Positions 11,101 to 18,258 of a DNA stretch of 64,000 bases are shown here, piece after piece. Under the pieces are notes generated by a model. That model worked only from the letters and a program-made list of their open reading frames with translations, made no database searches and was not told the origin of the DNA. The stretch spans positions 124,001 to 188,000 of the forward strand of contig NZ_SRYB01000005.1 of NCBI RefSeq assembly GCF_004793975.1, written 5' to 3'. This DNA comes from Lepagella muris. Its GTDB lineage: Bacteria; Bacteroidota; Bacteroidia; Bacteroidales; Muribaculaceae. Positions within the stretch are counted from its first letter, which is position 1; each line of letters opens with the position of its first letter. A program made the position numbers and the translations under genes.

Positions 11101-14100
11101 GGAGCCATCTTGAGTAGGATTTTGTTCGTCGAATATTTGTAAATTTGCCGATGGAGTGTTATCTTTGCCGGTGGAAGTCTGAGAAGAGTTTCCTGCTGGC
11201 GCGGTTGCATCCATAGAAAGGCCGCTATTAACTTGGGGGGTATCGATGCCAGTACCTTCTCCGACTGCGGGTAAGGACCAGACTTTTGCTTTACGGCGCG
11301 AGTATTTCTTATTGAATATACCCGCGCTGTTTACGTTCCAAAAGCTGCCATCTCTTGACAACTGAATGAAAAGAGTGTTGTTATGCTTATCCGGGACTTC
11401 CAATAGATATGTCGGTTTATCCCCTATTCTTGCGCCCTCCCGAATCTCGGTATAATTTTTGGCGACATTCTCAACAAAATCCACAACGGATTTATATCCG
11501 GCATTGCGAATCTGCTCTCCATGTCCAGCCTCAATATGGAGTAACCCATAACCATGATTTTTTCCATCCTCGCCTACTGAATTTACTCCGAGGCTAAGCC
11601 GAATCGGAGCATCGGAGAGTCCGCTTCTGGCATCAATCTTTCCAAAAACAGATGTACCGTCAGAGGCAAGCACCAACGGTTTCCCATAGTAATCGGTTTC
11701 TTCCGGTGATAAATCGGCATCTAATTTTTTAGATTCCTCCTCATATCGTTGCCTTTGAGACAACTCTCGCTGATGATCAAGGGGGGTGGTTCCCTCTGAC
11801 ACGATCTCTGGCGCGGGGTTCAAGCCGGCGGTTGAATCGTTTTGATGGAGGTTGGCGAGGGCTTTGTGGAGACGGTCGGCGGCGTCGGCAGCGCGGTTTT
11901 CTGCGTCGTCGAGGTCGTGGGCGATGTCGGATAGGATCGAGTGGTCTTCGCCTGCGGCATCGGCATCGTCGAATTCTCCACGGAGGTTTTCAACGCGGTC
12001 GTTTGCGTGGTCCATTTCGTAGAGGGCGGGTGCGATCTGGGCTATCTGCAGGGGGGAGAGTGTGTCGGGGTCGATGTGGCTGATCTCGCCACGTCCGATC
12101 AGCTGGTCGATTCGCATGCGGACGTAGTCGGGGTCGAAGTCAAGTGGCTTCTCTTCCGAGATTGTCTTTTCTTGCGGAGATGGAATCTCCGGGACCGGGA
12201 CGCCTTGGGCGCGAAACTGAGGCGTGGGCTTATCGGAATCTTCCCTGCTTTTTATTTGGGCATCTGATGATTTCTGATTATCTTTGCCGACATCAACAGA
12301 CGAATCGATACCGAGCCCGATGCCATGATTGCCAGATGATGTAGTGGCATGCGAATCGTTGAGAGGAACCGGCTCCCCGACCTGCGCCATCGGATGCAGG
12401 CTGTTGTTTGAATTTATCCAAGCTGTCTTTCCTTGTTGAAGTGGCTTGGATATTCTATTTACAGTTGGTCGGGGTGTGCCTTGAGGTAGAGATCCCTGCG
12501 GAGAAGGGATTCGGGGCCCATCTTGAGGAGGAATTGCCGGTCGTGCTTCATCCTGGATATTTCTCCGGGACGGAAGAGATGATGTCGGAGGCAGAACCTG
12601 ACTGCCTCGGCGAGGAGCTGTGCCTTCTGGGATGGGTTCATCTGTGAGATTTTCTCGTAGTCTATCATAGTCTTGGGTGTCTGATTGTGCAGTTGGCTCT
12701 GACTGAGAGAGCTGTTGTGAGGGTGCAATATTAGTATAATCGGGGGATTCCTGCAAGGCCTGATGGTCTTTTTCAACGGAATCCATTGCTATTTCGTCGT
12801 ATTCGGCAATCTCGTCGGCAATTGCGCCGGCAAATTCTTCGGGGTCGAAGTCGGCAAGATGCTCCTGCGCCTGTCGGCGTGCGTCTTCGAGGGATGATTC
12901 GTAATCTTCGAAGGACATGTGGTATGATTCCTGTGCCCATTCCTGGCGCATGTCTTCCTCACGGCGGCGGAGCTGGTCGGCAATCTCTGTGGATTGCTCC
13001 ATGCGACGACGGCGGATGTATTGCGTGATATCGGATGGGACCGAGGCCTGACGGATCATCTCGATGAGTGCGTCGCGGGCTTCGTTGTTGTCGTATGGTA
13101 TGCCGTATTGCTCGCAGTATTCCTGCATGACGTCTTCGGCGAGGCGCTGCAGGCTGACGCCTCCGTTTTCAGCACGGCGAAAGATTGAGAAGAGTTTTTT
13201 TCTCTCCCCTTCGCGGAATCCGGTTTCGGATGCGGTGCCTTTTGAGGAACGGGTGTCGCCCCAAAGGACCTTGTGGCGAGAGAGGACGATGGATGCGACT
13301 TCAAGGATGTCTTCGGGTTCCTGCTGCGAGAGGCGGCTTACTGCTTCGGGGTATTCCTTAACATCGTCGAAGATGTCGGCGTATCGGCGGTCGATCTTTG
13401 CGAGTGCCTTGCGATTTTCCTCCTCTTCCTTTTCGGCGGCCTTTCGCTCAGCTTCGATGCGCCTGGCCTCCGCTTCTTGGGCTGCTTTTTGCTCGGCAAG
13501 CAGGCGTGCCTCTTCCTCAGCCCGTGCACGGGCTTCCGCCTCTGCCTGACTTTTGCGCAGTGCGGGGGTCTGTGCCATTGCTTTCCAATGGTCGATGTCG
13601 CGCTGCAATGCGTCGATGGCTGCCTTTCTCCGCTTTCCTTCCTCGATCTTTTGCTGGAGTGATAGACCGCCGGGGGTTTTCTGTTTTGTGAGCTGCCTGA
13701 GGTCGGCTTCTTTTTCGGCGATTGTCTGGGAAATCACGTCGGTGGCTATCCGGGTGTCGCCGTCGGTCTGCTCGAGGATTGCATCCCAGGCTGTGGCGGG
13801 GTCTGCCTGCTCGTAGATGGGGCTGCCGTCGTGGTCGGTCGGGATGCGGGAGAGTGCGGATGGGGATTCGGCCGACTGCTGGGGCCCGGCTGTGGTTTCG
13901 GCTGTGGGGACGATCCCCTCGCCCGTGGGCTCGGGCACGAAACTCCAGTCATTGGAGGCGGAAGGCTCGGGCACGGAACTCCAGTCGTTGGAGGGATTTT
14001 CCGGAGATGGAATCTCCGGGACTTGGACGCCTTCGGCGCGAGACTGACCCGACGGGGCGACGGAGGCTTCGGCGCGAGACTGAGGCGACGTGGCGGTCGG

Positions 14101-17100
14101 GGCAGTCGGGGCTGCTATTGGAGTCGGGGGGGCGGTGGGCTGCGCTTGCCGGGTGGATTCTGTCTTGCGGAGGATGGGGTGGTCAACGAGGATACGACCG
14201 CCGGCGAAGCGGATGTTGTCGCGGGTGAGTCCGAGTGCCTGCATGTAGGGGGTGAGGATGTCGGCGGCTGCCTCAAACTCGTCTTCGTGGACTGTGGCGG
14301 GGTCGTAGCTTCCGGGATCGTAGTCGCGAAGTTGGAGTGGGTTTGAGGGTGAGGCCATGTTGATTGGGACGGATGTTGTGATGATGGCACCGGATTCGTC
14401 GCGCTGGAGAGAGTAGCCGTGACGGAGCTGGTTTGCGAGGTTGCGGAGCCCGTCGGGGGATACGGATGAGTGCTCGGTGAGCTGATGGCCGTCGGGGAGG
14501 AGGGCTTGCGCGGATGTCATGAGGGTGCGGAAGAGGGATTTGTCGCCGGTGTCGTTCTGGAATTTGGCGGTCCAGCGGTCGGTGGGTGTTCCGTCGGGGA
14601 GGTATTCTCGCATGTAGCCGGCATAGGATCCGTCGGAACGGGCGGCGAGGACTATTGCGTCGTTGCCGTTGTCGTCGCGGTATAGGACGGCACCGACTCC
14701 GTTGTCGGCCGGGGTGAAACGTGCGGCATGTGTAGTGATTCCGGCGTAGGGTGAGGCGAAGTGGTCGGGGAGGAGGGATGTGTCGCGACGGGGGTCGGTG
14801 AGTCCGGCGGACTGACGGGCGAGTTGCTGCTCTTTCTCTTGGGCGCGCTGGTCGGCGAGGTCGGATTCGAATTGGGTGACGGCTTGGTCGCGGCGTGCGT
14901 CGGCCTGCTCCTGGAGGTCGGTTTTCGACATGGAATGGATGGAGCCGTCGGGCAGTTGGACGTCAACAACTCCGGGGACGAGGGTGCCGTCCTCCCCTAT
15001 CGTATCGCCGATGATGATGGCTTCGGCCGGATTCGCTTCCGCTGACTCGCTATTATTTGCGGGCGCAGTCCCCTCGCCCATGGGCTCGGGCACAGGACTC
15101 CAGTCATTGGAGACGGAGGGAGCGGGCACGGGGCTCCGGTCTTCGGACTGGAATGCGACGGAGGGAGCGGGGGCGGAGTCGGGAGCTTCGGGGGTGATTA
15201 TGACTGATGAACCCGGTGTGAATGGGAGGACGCCTTCTATGGCGTCGGCAGCCTGACGGGCGTGGGAGTCGGCTATGCGGTCGCGCTCCTGCTGACGGAA
15301 GGCGGCGGGGTCGAGTGTGGGGTCGGCCTGTGCGATGCGTGCCGGGGATGAGAATGCTATCTCGCTGGTGTCGTCGTAGCGGATGATTATGTCGGGGGAT
15401 GATTGGTCGGGGATTATACTGCCGTCGGTGTCGATGAGGATCTCTCCATCGATGATATGGGCGGGGCGGTGTTCTTCTCCGGTGATGGAGACGGGGTGGA
15501 TGAGTCCGGTGGTGCGGTTGACGGATGCGTTTACTCGCTCGTCGGATGCCGCAATCTCTTCGTCTATTCCGGACTGTACGGCGGAGATCATACCGTCGTA
15601 GACTGCCTTTGAGCTGAGGTAGTCGGCGGCCTGCTGGCGGAGTTCGGGGTCGGATTCGGGGATTGCGCGGAGGGCGTCGACGGGGTCTTCGGAGTCGAGG
15701 CGGTCTACCCATTCGGGGCTTGTGGATTGGGAGAGTCGTTCGCGGCGTGACTGCATGAGGGTGTGTGCCTGTGCCATTGCGTCGGAGTTGCCGGATCCGG
15801 CGATTTCCTCACCGTGGGAGAAGCTGTCGGAGATGGCAGTCTGCTCCGGGGAGTCGAGGTTTTCGGAGCGGCGGGCAACGTCGGCGAGGTTGAATCCCCG
15901 GCTTCGCATGAGGTCGTGGGCGTAGGTGGCGATTGCCTTTGCCTGTTCGGGGGACTGTGCATGGTCGATTGTGAGGTCGCGGACGATGGTGGCGAGGTCG
16001 GAGTCTTCTGCCTGATCTATCTGCGAACGGATGCCGTCCCAGTCTTCGCCGAATCGGAATGAGCCGACACGGTCGGATGTGCGGAGGTCACGACGCGCGC
16101 GTGAGCGTGCGACGGGGTATCCGGCGGCCTTCACGCCACCCATGAATCCGCCGAAGAGCCCGACACCGAGAAAGATGTCGACCTGTGTGTCGTAGTCGGT
16201 AAGGTCGGAGAGTGAGTTGTCGCCTGTGAATATTGAGTTGAGAACGATGCCGGCTTCCTCTTCGAGGATCTCTCCGGCGGTGCCGTTTATATTGGCGCGA
16301 TTACCTGTGTTGTAGATTATCTTTACCCAGTCTTTTGCCTTGATTCGGTTTATAAGGTTGGACGTGTTATCGACGACTTTGCCGAGTCCGACCTTGCGCA
16401 TGCCTTTTGCGGCGGTTTTTCCGGCGAAGTTGCCAATGACACCGAAGTGGTTGCCGAGCATCTCGGTGTAGTTTTCGATTATTGCCGCTCCCTGTGCCTT
16501 TGCGATTGCTGATGTGAGGTCGTGGTCTCCGTCGAAAGATATTGAACCGTCGGGATTTTCGACGGGGGCACCCTGGTATCGGCTTATTGCGTCGGCGGCA
16601 GTCGCGGGGGCCTGGAGTGTGTTTGCGAGGACGGCGGATTCGGCGACGTCTCCGGCGACGGTGAGTGCGATGCGTTTGAGTGCGTTTGTGCCAAACTTCT
16701 TTACAAGGGCACGGCTGAGACCGGATGCGGGGTTTAGCATCATCTGCACAATGTATGGTAACGCTCTGGTGATTGTCTGTCCGGCGGTGTAGCCGTGCGG
16801 GACATGGGCGTTGTCCTGGATGTCGTTGCCGAGCATTGTGGAATATAGGAGTGATGTCTCGGCATCGGAGAGGTCTTGTCCGGCTTTTAGCTTGTCTTCG
16901 ATTGCGAGCATATGTGAAGCCGTCGATATAGACATGACGCCACCGGTGTAGATGTCTCCGTCGGAGAGGGCGTGGGATGCGCCTTTTGCGAAGTTCTTGA
17001 GATTGTTTATGTTCCAGAATCCGTCCATGAATCCTTCGGATTTGCGGAGGTGGCTTGCCTCGAGTCGTTTTCGCGCATTGTCGAGGATGTAGTTTTCGGC

Positions 17101-18258
17101 TATTAGGGCGCGCAGCTCGCTGTCGGATTGGGATAGGGATGCTTCGGGGCGTGGCGCGGGGTGCTGACGCTCGACGGATCGGCGCGTGGCACCGCCTATT
17201 ATACGCGCCATGTTGTCCCAGAATCCCTGTGAGTCGTCCCAACGATTGGAGCCTTGGTCGCCGTCAATCTGTTGGGCGCGTCGGCTGTTGGCTTTGGCGA
17301 TGTTTTCCTCGTTGCGTTCGATGCGGGCAGGGAGTGTCTTTTCGGCGACGTCGAGGGTGTCGCGGCGTCGTTGCTCGTCGATGTCTTCTGGGGTGGCGGG
17401 GTCGAGTCCGTTCTGCTTCATTCGGGAGAGGAAGGTTTGCCGGAGGCGTGCCTCTCGTGCGGAGCTGACGGCTCGGTCGGCTTCGGCGAATGAGTCGGTG
17501 ATGGATCCGTCGGGGAGCTGCCATGAGCCTCGAAGATTGCCTTCGTCGTCGGTGGTGACGGTATGGAAGGTGGGGTTCTGTGTGGATGCGGGTGGGACGG
17601 TCCCCTCGCCCGTGGGCTTGGGCGCGGGACTCTGGTCGCTTGTGGCTGAGGAGGAACCTCGGATTATTCCGATTGGGTCGGTCTCTATTCCCATCTGCCG
17701 GGCGGCCTGACGCATGAGCCGGGAGCGCTGGCGGCCTTCGGGGGTGTTGGCTTGGGCGATGCGATGGGTGGCGGCGGAGGAGGCATGGAGGGAGCTGACT
17801 GTCTGCCCCACCCTGTCGTTGATGGAGCGGAGGATGGCTTCTTTCTGACGAAGGGATGGCTGCCAGGGTTCTGCCGGGGGCTGGGGGGCGGGGACAATCC
17901 CCTCGCCCATGGGCTCGGGCACGGAACTCCAGTCGACGGAGGGATTTTCCGGAGATGGAATCTCCGGGACTTGGACGCCTTGGGCGCGAAACTGACCCGA
18001 CGGGGCGGCGGGAGCTGTCAGGACTGTGGGGGCAGACGGCGCGGCAGGGGCCGGTTGAGGATTGCCGAGCATGTCGGTGCGGAATGTGTCGTAATCCGGG
18101 GGGGTGTATCCTTCGCGGCGTAGTGTCTCGTAGACCCCCCGCAGATTTTTGTCGGCAGTCATGTCCTGACGGAACTTTTCGTATTCGGGGGGCGTGTATC
18201 CTTCACGGCGGAGGGTCTCGTAGACTTGGCGAAGGTTTTTGTCGTCGTTAGTTGCCAT
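2149..18258 (-). CDS. Giant polyvalent ejection protein (5369 aa): helicase, methyltransferase, LPD domains, zincin-like motif, C-terminal membrane domain
   Basis: Probably packaged in the virion and injected with the DNA. Residues 1-65 hold two 30-residue repeats (VYETLRREGYTPP). A Gly-rich hydrophobic stretch lies near 420-720, a charged coiled coil near 1550-1700, and a possible nuclease-like (PBECR-type) domain near 2190-2330. A superfamily 2 helicase spans about 2780-3450: Walker A GTGTGKT near 2846, DESH near 2942, SATPF near 3080, and QTEGRIYRIG near 3390. An N6-adenine methyltransferase follows, with EPSAGHGA near 3520 and NPPF near 3588. LPD3-like segments occupy about 3800-4140. A zincin-like HEAVAH motif lies near 4195, and an LPD38-like C-terminus has a membrane segment near 5015. 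Pro-rich linkers carry the dispersed peptide repeats. The start overlaps the previous gene by 11 bases. Large polyvalent proteins are known in phages; helicase and methyltransferase calls are firm, smaller domain names less so. Confidence 0.85.
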   Translation of the reverse strand: MATNDDKNLRQVYETLRREGYTPPEYEKFRQDMTADKNLRGVYETLRREGYTPPDYDTFRTDMLGNPQPAPAAPSAPTVLTAPAAPSGQFRAQGVQVPEIPSPENPSVDWSSVPEPMGEGIVPAPQPPAEPWQPSLRQKEAILRSINDRVGQTVSSLHASSAATHRIAQANTPEGRQRSRLMRQAARQMGIETDPIGIIRGSSSATSDQSPAPKPTGEGTVPPASTQNPTFHTVTTDDEGNLRGSWQLPDGSITDSFAEADRAVSSAREARLRQTFLSRMKQNGLDPATPEDIDEQRRRDTLDVAEKTLPARIERNEENIAKANSRRAQQIDGDQGSNRWDDSQGFWDNMARIIGGATRRSVERQHPAPRPEASLSQSDSELRALIAENYILDNARKRLEASHLRKSEGFMDGFWNINNLKNFAKGASHALSDGDIYTGGVMSISTASHMLAIEDKLKAGQDLSDAETSLLYSTMLGNDIQDNAHVPHGYTAGQTITRALPYIVQMMLNPASGLSRALVKKFGTNALKRIALTVAGDVAESAVLANTLQAPATAADAISRYQGAPVENPDGSISFDGDHDLTSAIAKAQGAAIIENYTEMLGNHFGVIGNFAGKTAAKGMRKVGLGKVVDNTSNLINRIKAKDWVKIIYNTGNRANINGTAGEILEEEAGIVLNSIFTGDNSLSDLTDYDTQVDIFLGVGLFGGFMGGVKAAGYPVARSRARRDLRTSDRVGSFRFGEDWDGIRSQIDQAEDSDLATIVRDLTIDHAQSPEQAKAIATYAHDLMRSRGFNLADVARRSENLDSPEQTAISDSFSHGEEIAGSGNSDAMAQAHTLMQSRRERLSQSTSPEWVDRLDSEDPVDALRAIPESDPELRQQAADYLSSKAVYDGMISAVQSGIDEEIAASDERVNASVNRTTGLIHPVSITGEEHRPAHIIDGEILIDTDGSIIPDQSSPDIIIRYDDTSEIAFSSPARIAQADPTLDPAAFRQQERDRIADSHARQAADAIEGVLPFTPGSSVIITPEAPDSAPAPSVAFQSEDRSPVPAPSVSNDWSPVPEPMGEGTAPANNSESAEANPAEAIIIGDTIGEDGTLVPGVVDVQLPDGSIHSMSKTDLQEQADARRDQAVTQFESDLADQRAQEKEQQLARQSAGLTDPRRDTSLLPDHFASPYAGITTHAARFTPADNGVGAVLYRDDNGNDAIVLAARSDGSYAGYMREYLPDGTPTDRWTAKFQNDTGDKSLFRTLMTSAQALLPDGHQLTEHSSVSPDGLRNLANQLRHGYSLQRDESGAIITTSVPINMASPSNPLQLRDYDPGSYDPATVHEDEFEAAADILTPYMQALGLTRDNIRFAGGRILVDHPILRKTESTRQAQPTAPPTPIAAPTAPTATSPQSRAEASVAPSGQSRAEGVQVPEIPSPENPSNDWSSVPEPSASNDWSFVPEPTGEGIVPTAETTAGPQQSAESPSALSRIPTDHDGSPIYEQADPATAWDAILEQTDGDTRIATDVISQTIAEKEADLRQLTKQKTPGGLSLQQKIEEGKRRKAAIDALQRDIDHWKAMAQTPALRKSQAEAEARARAEEEARLLAEQKAAQEAEARRIEAERKAAEKEEEENRKALAKIDRRYADIFDDVKEYPEAVSRLSQQEPEDILEVASIVLSRHKVLWGDTRSSKGTASETGFREGERKKLFSIFRRAENGGVSLQRLAEDVMQEYCEQYGIPYDNNEARDALIEMIRQASVPSDITQYIRRRRMEQSTEIADQLRRREEDMRQEWAQESYHMSFEDYESSLEDARRQAQEHLADFDPEEFAGAIADEIAEYDEIAMDSVEKDHQALQESPDYTNIAPSQQLSQSEPTAQSDTQDYDRLRENLTDEPIPEGTAPRRGSQVLPPTSSLPSRRNIQDEARPAIPPQDGPRIPSPQGSLPQGTPRPTVNRISKPLQQGKTAWINSNNSLHPMAQVGEPVPLNDSHATTSSGNHGIGLGIDSSVDVGKDNQKSSDAQIKSREDSDKPTPQFRAQGVPVPEIPSPQEKTISEEKPLDFDPDYVRMRIDQLIGRGEISHIDPDTLSPLQIAQIAPALYEMDHANDRVENLRGEFDDADAAGEDHSILSDIAHDLDDAENRAADAADRLHKALANLHQNDSTAGLNPAPEIVSEGTTPLDHQRELSQRQRYEEESKKLDADLSPEETDYYGKPLVLASDGTSVFGKIDARSGLSDAPIRLSLGVNSVGEDGKNHGYGLLHIEAGHGEQIRNAGYKSVVDFVENVAKNYTEIREGARIGDKPTYLLEVPDKHNNTLFIQLSRDGSFWNVNSAGIFNKKYSRRKAKVWSLPAVGEGTGIDTPQVNSGLSMDATAPAGNSSQTSTGKDNTPSANLQIFDEQNPTQDGSPITSPTASIASTPSLSPLRQSRAEGSVAAPPQSRAQGVQVPEIPSPEDASSGLNPATEPSPEGIPLPETKPWSLMNGAERIAHAEKAPLSTQEIDASNVDDVIKANAIRFLNGDRDAIAQISYLNAYENVRNTNRNHPAPQDSTSQQLDIPNPGESHRLGERAADGGNPIQLDTTDSSTQIPRQSTDRPDNPRVNTVDPREKGDSPIPERKPPVDPIPPKGDRPSRGSQTRGKGSNGRPKRGKTGGNPSLRDGAGHTPARPIDNGTAHDDLTRALDEFKSLLRDFGNAARDSLSINIALLNPRQIEMLPRLIVAGAKVGYALIRKGLTSFSKWSAEMRRNIQEPMAAVGITGSELDEWIDEMWNCSFTVDGATHSVREWASILGHESLRQKVAMTIGEKRKAQAQAEDIPVEIGSIDNIRQTLPFLLPQQQEDVARAETQFFDKSHDDHDHAHGKGYMFTNGTGTGKTYTGLGIVKRFMKQGKTRILILTPSQTKVSDWIKDAANLQIPLRSLDDWAKARATNATQEAGEGPVITTFANFRQNQALLNAEFDLVVYDESHRILENKKGADTSGLFRHYKISNKDQNHAFSRLRDIDPTWQQLARKNEEFKREYDKLMVTAAEKSGINRTYDLVRNGLIPPQIHEDWDARHIADYPKLAAIRDEVFRLSRKFDNEVKPLLQQKAKEAVAKTKVVFLSATPFNTRENLSYAEGYIFSYPKEDNSSALNPRSRFYLDHFGAAYKWRYNRLESSSSNPQAIAQQEIEFSDYLQNTLQTMSGRIIDSEFDYSRDFPTVTGKYAPLFNQAVEEFRASGSMSEATWRVLGDYVYSSALFESMKVNRIAPRIREHLERGRKIVVFHRRVETSEPLRPPFRRIFDAAVNLAMGEYDLNKREKRLAEIAGMRTKYAPLLEWEKTIDLRMPRQQLADIFGIDNILFFSGKESAKQKNEAVRLFNDDKSGKNIIVIQEASGKEGISLHDTTGNHPRVMISLALPQSPITALQTEGRIYRIGNRSNAIFEYPLLGLDSEMLLFGQKFNAQVGTTENLALGSKARNLRDSFARGVDEHSGDVSLDDQGIGGKEYDAGETVEIDPFDRAVLDFYGNRKLNGGRDNREGADYYPTPEPLGFKMAQWGEISEGESVLEPSAGHGAIARYVPRHNPLTAIEPSMSLFGRLQVKCGGVGRKFENKTFENYNVINKHDVILMNPPFGTAGRLAVDHLAKAFSHLEEGGRVVALIPRGSADAKFDKWFFSEKAAVISGEVQLPRVTFQQAGTAVSCRVLVIDKISNPKLASAAAARARRYNLNREYAKIEDFFADLRDVSMPARTIDHNARLRKKAAPVARELRSMKKVTEVELDNDGIRVIGRYLNSASINWALRTPENLPGYLQDCFNRFSGYAAEEWRGPEAQAVYAEMAALAARLAGKTVEEMTRTPSSDIRTRLGDDPLTFQQRQRIAVGNRGTVMPGLNEAVVKVVEVPKHGYNGDKPLSQAVEAAVGRYAGKTLHYDNHDQKFDYTISKRSLTYAANHSGKSENPGVHTAVMDKLDAVIAESIEIMEHPDVRKKNGSRSEDNGYNTDALMHRFAGAVSLDGTIHRVITTLKEDVSQERNGLHTYEVTKIEVLDDNAPSTPNGIAGVYMNSTVRVANLLKGAEIHNKSGEKILQESQLNSSYPSRLHSRPGDVSKIDVLNEESPSTSNELESPTSSKEGTFPAAKLINGVEKSYDKGKKNLQESQDDQSPKSRDDRRSHMRNHATGVADRLGIQIGIIESPQSLPPKLARAKGWFDISNGKITIILGNHADTADITRTILHEAVAHKGLRDLFNDRFDQFLDHVYLNASRIVKEKIDSLAARNGWDRREATEEYLASLAEETDFRNTPAAWWRKIKTLFSRFLRACGLDSIAPISDNELRYILWISYKNLQDPGAYRSYLGQAERIAMESRLGVGQFSPHKEANPHSHLRFRDPGFSPRDHALAADVYDSMMRKGSFQFQEAMQDSMLSLKKLMQAIKGGKTYIEDIPGFENPYLAENRMSSQNNAEQHEYFRQYMTPLLQEVGKLCGSDAVQRRALSDYMMAKHGLERNEVLARRDAEQAMIGSNEENDLREATKALAADPADAALQKDLADAQQLFDEALDKKYQANRKRDYSGLTALTGIPANVHAEAKAQEMVDRYEAAHDTSPLWDATQAATGATLRKLYISGILSEETFNSTLAMFRYYIPLRGWDAKTSDEVYDYVTDADGPLHGNVFRHAEGRRSKADDPIAYIAQMADDAIRQGNRNIMKQRFLNFVLNNPSDLVAHNDLWLQKDAVSGEWQPVFADIDEDMTPQQVSEAVSKFNEKMRALQKANPDSYRHGKEARAIPYKVRKENLRQHQVLVRRDGVTKVLTINGSPRAAQALNGLTNPDVSNEGIARLSEIGVRLNRELSALYTTRNPDFVVSNYIRDFLYSNAMSWVKEPPSYALRFLKNILDFNPANMWYLFDRWENGTLDRSDKFQAMFYDFMINGGETGFTSIKDIERHKKTIIEELRRQGSIPRQAWAAIGQQIDILNRSVENSARFAAFLTSRQMGRSIDRSIWDAKEVSVNFNKKGSGGKFYGKRNQTAMGNAGALMSGAGRSLFVFWNAGVQGMTNFGRYSARHPAKAAVAASAMFILGAVIPLLAQCMTGGDDDDENAYYNLPEYVRRSNICINDGDKWVAIPLPIEFRAIYGLGELATGAISGKERYSDSELAWQIAAQVSQILPIDVLEGGGGISPFVPSAVKPIAEAYFIDADNGGRSWSGLPIARQNYFNRNDPEYRRVFKSADRNLMQASRWISEASGGDEFRRGAIEINPQKVEYLLKGYLGGAFSFPEKLWKSVESDLGDRPFEWSNTPLANRVVKAGDERTAFRKLRNEYFNYLNETRETERLLRKYENAADDGIMGYAERADFLYNSDQYLRYEIFGEFAPDIDALSDAMKEETDKEALKDLEAEYYSVMRQCVNAMRDPQRFLNTPM
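5920..6275 (-). repeat. Imperfect tandem duplication inside the giant gene (LPD3-like tail)
   Basis: Two successive segments of about 190 bp share KIEVLDDNAPSTPNG versus KIDVLNEESPSTSNE at their starts and KILQESQ versus KNLQESQ near their ends. At DNA level both contain GACTCTCCTGCAAA followed by a T-run. The second unit carries AAKLINGVEKSYDKGKK, the form I associate with the end of LPD3 domains. It looks like a duplicated and diverged domain end. Confidence 0.6.
10905..11045 (-). repeat. Composite peptide/DNA repeat (A+B, plus a half A) in the giant gene
   Basis: On the coding (minus) strand a half copy (QSRAEG) and a full A module (QSRAQGVQVPEIPSPE) are followed by a diverged B module (GLNPATEPSPEGIPLP). 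The A DNA contains the palindrome CCGGAGA-TGGAA-TCTCCGG at 10962-10980. The same modules recur elsewhere in this gene and in two other genes. Confidence 0.8.
11785..11826 (-). repeat. Diverged B module in the giant gene
   Basis: It encodes GLNPAPEIVSEGTTP, aligning with DWSSVPEPMGEGIVP of the better B copies. No A module is attached here. Confidence 0.55.
12173..12222 (-). repeat. A module in the giant gene
   Basis: It encodes PQFRAQGVPVPEIPSPQ. The DNA keeps most of the 19-bp palindrome core (GCGGAGATGGAATCTCCGG, one arm base changed) and the CGCCTTGGGCG motif. No B module follows. Confidence 0.75.
13913..14090 (-). repeat. Composite repeat: half A, full A, two B modules
   Basis: The coding strand gives a half A (QSRAEA), a full A (QSRAEGVQVPEIPSPE), then B modules NDWSSVPEP and NDWSFVPEPTGEGIVP in tandem. 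The A palindrome is intact, and the second B contains GCCCACGGGC, close to the perfect palindrome GCCCATGGGC of other copies. Confidence 0.8.
15065..15150 (-). repeat. Tandem B modules in the giant gene
   Basis: Sequences encode RSPVPAPSVSNDW and SPVPEPMGEGTAPA. The DNA contains GCCCATGGGC, a perfect palindrome. No A module is present. Confidence 0.7.
17597..17640 (-). repeat. B module in the giant gene
   Basis: It encodes DQSPAPKPTGEGTVPPA and shares the CCCTCGCCCGTGGGC DNA core with the other B copies. Confidence 0.65.
17897..17995 (-). repeat. Best-preserved composite A+B repeat, N-terminal part of the giant gene
   Basis: It encodes GQFRAQGVQVPEIPSPE followed at once by VDWSSVPEPMGEGIVPA. 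The A part keeps the palindrome CCGGAGA-TGGAA-TCTCCGG and CGCCTTGGGCG; the B part keeps GCCCATGGGC. This copy is a good reference for the family. Confidence 0.85.

Noticed and set aside
16367..17242. 291-codon frame on the minus strand, Arg-rich
   Set aside because: Alternative frame of the giant gene; extreme Arg/His/Pro content is typical of a shadow frame in GC-rich DNA.
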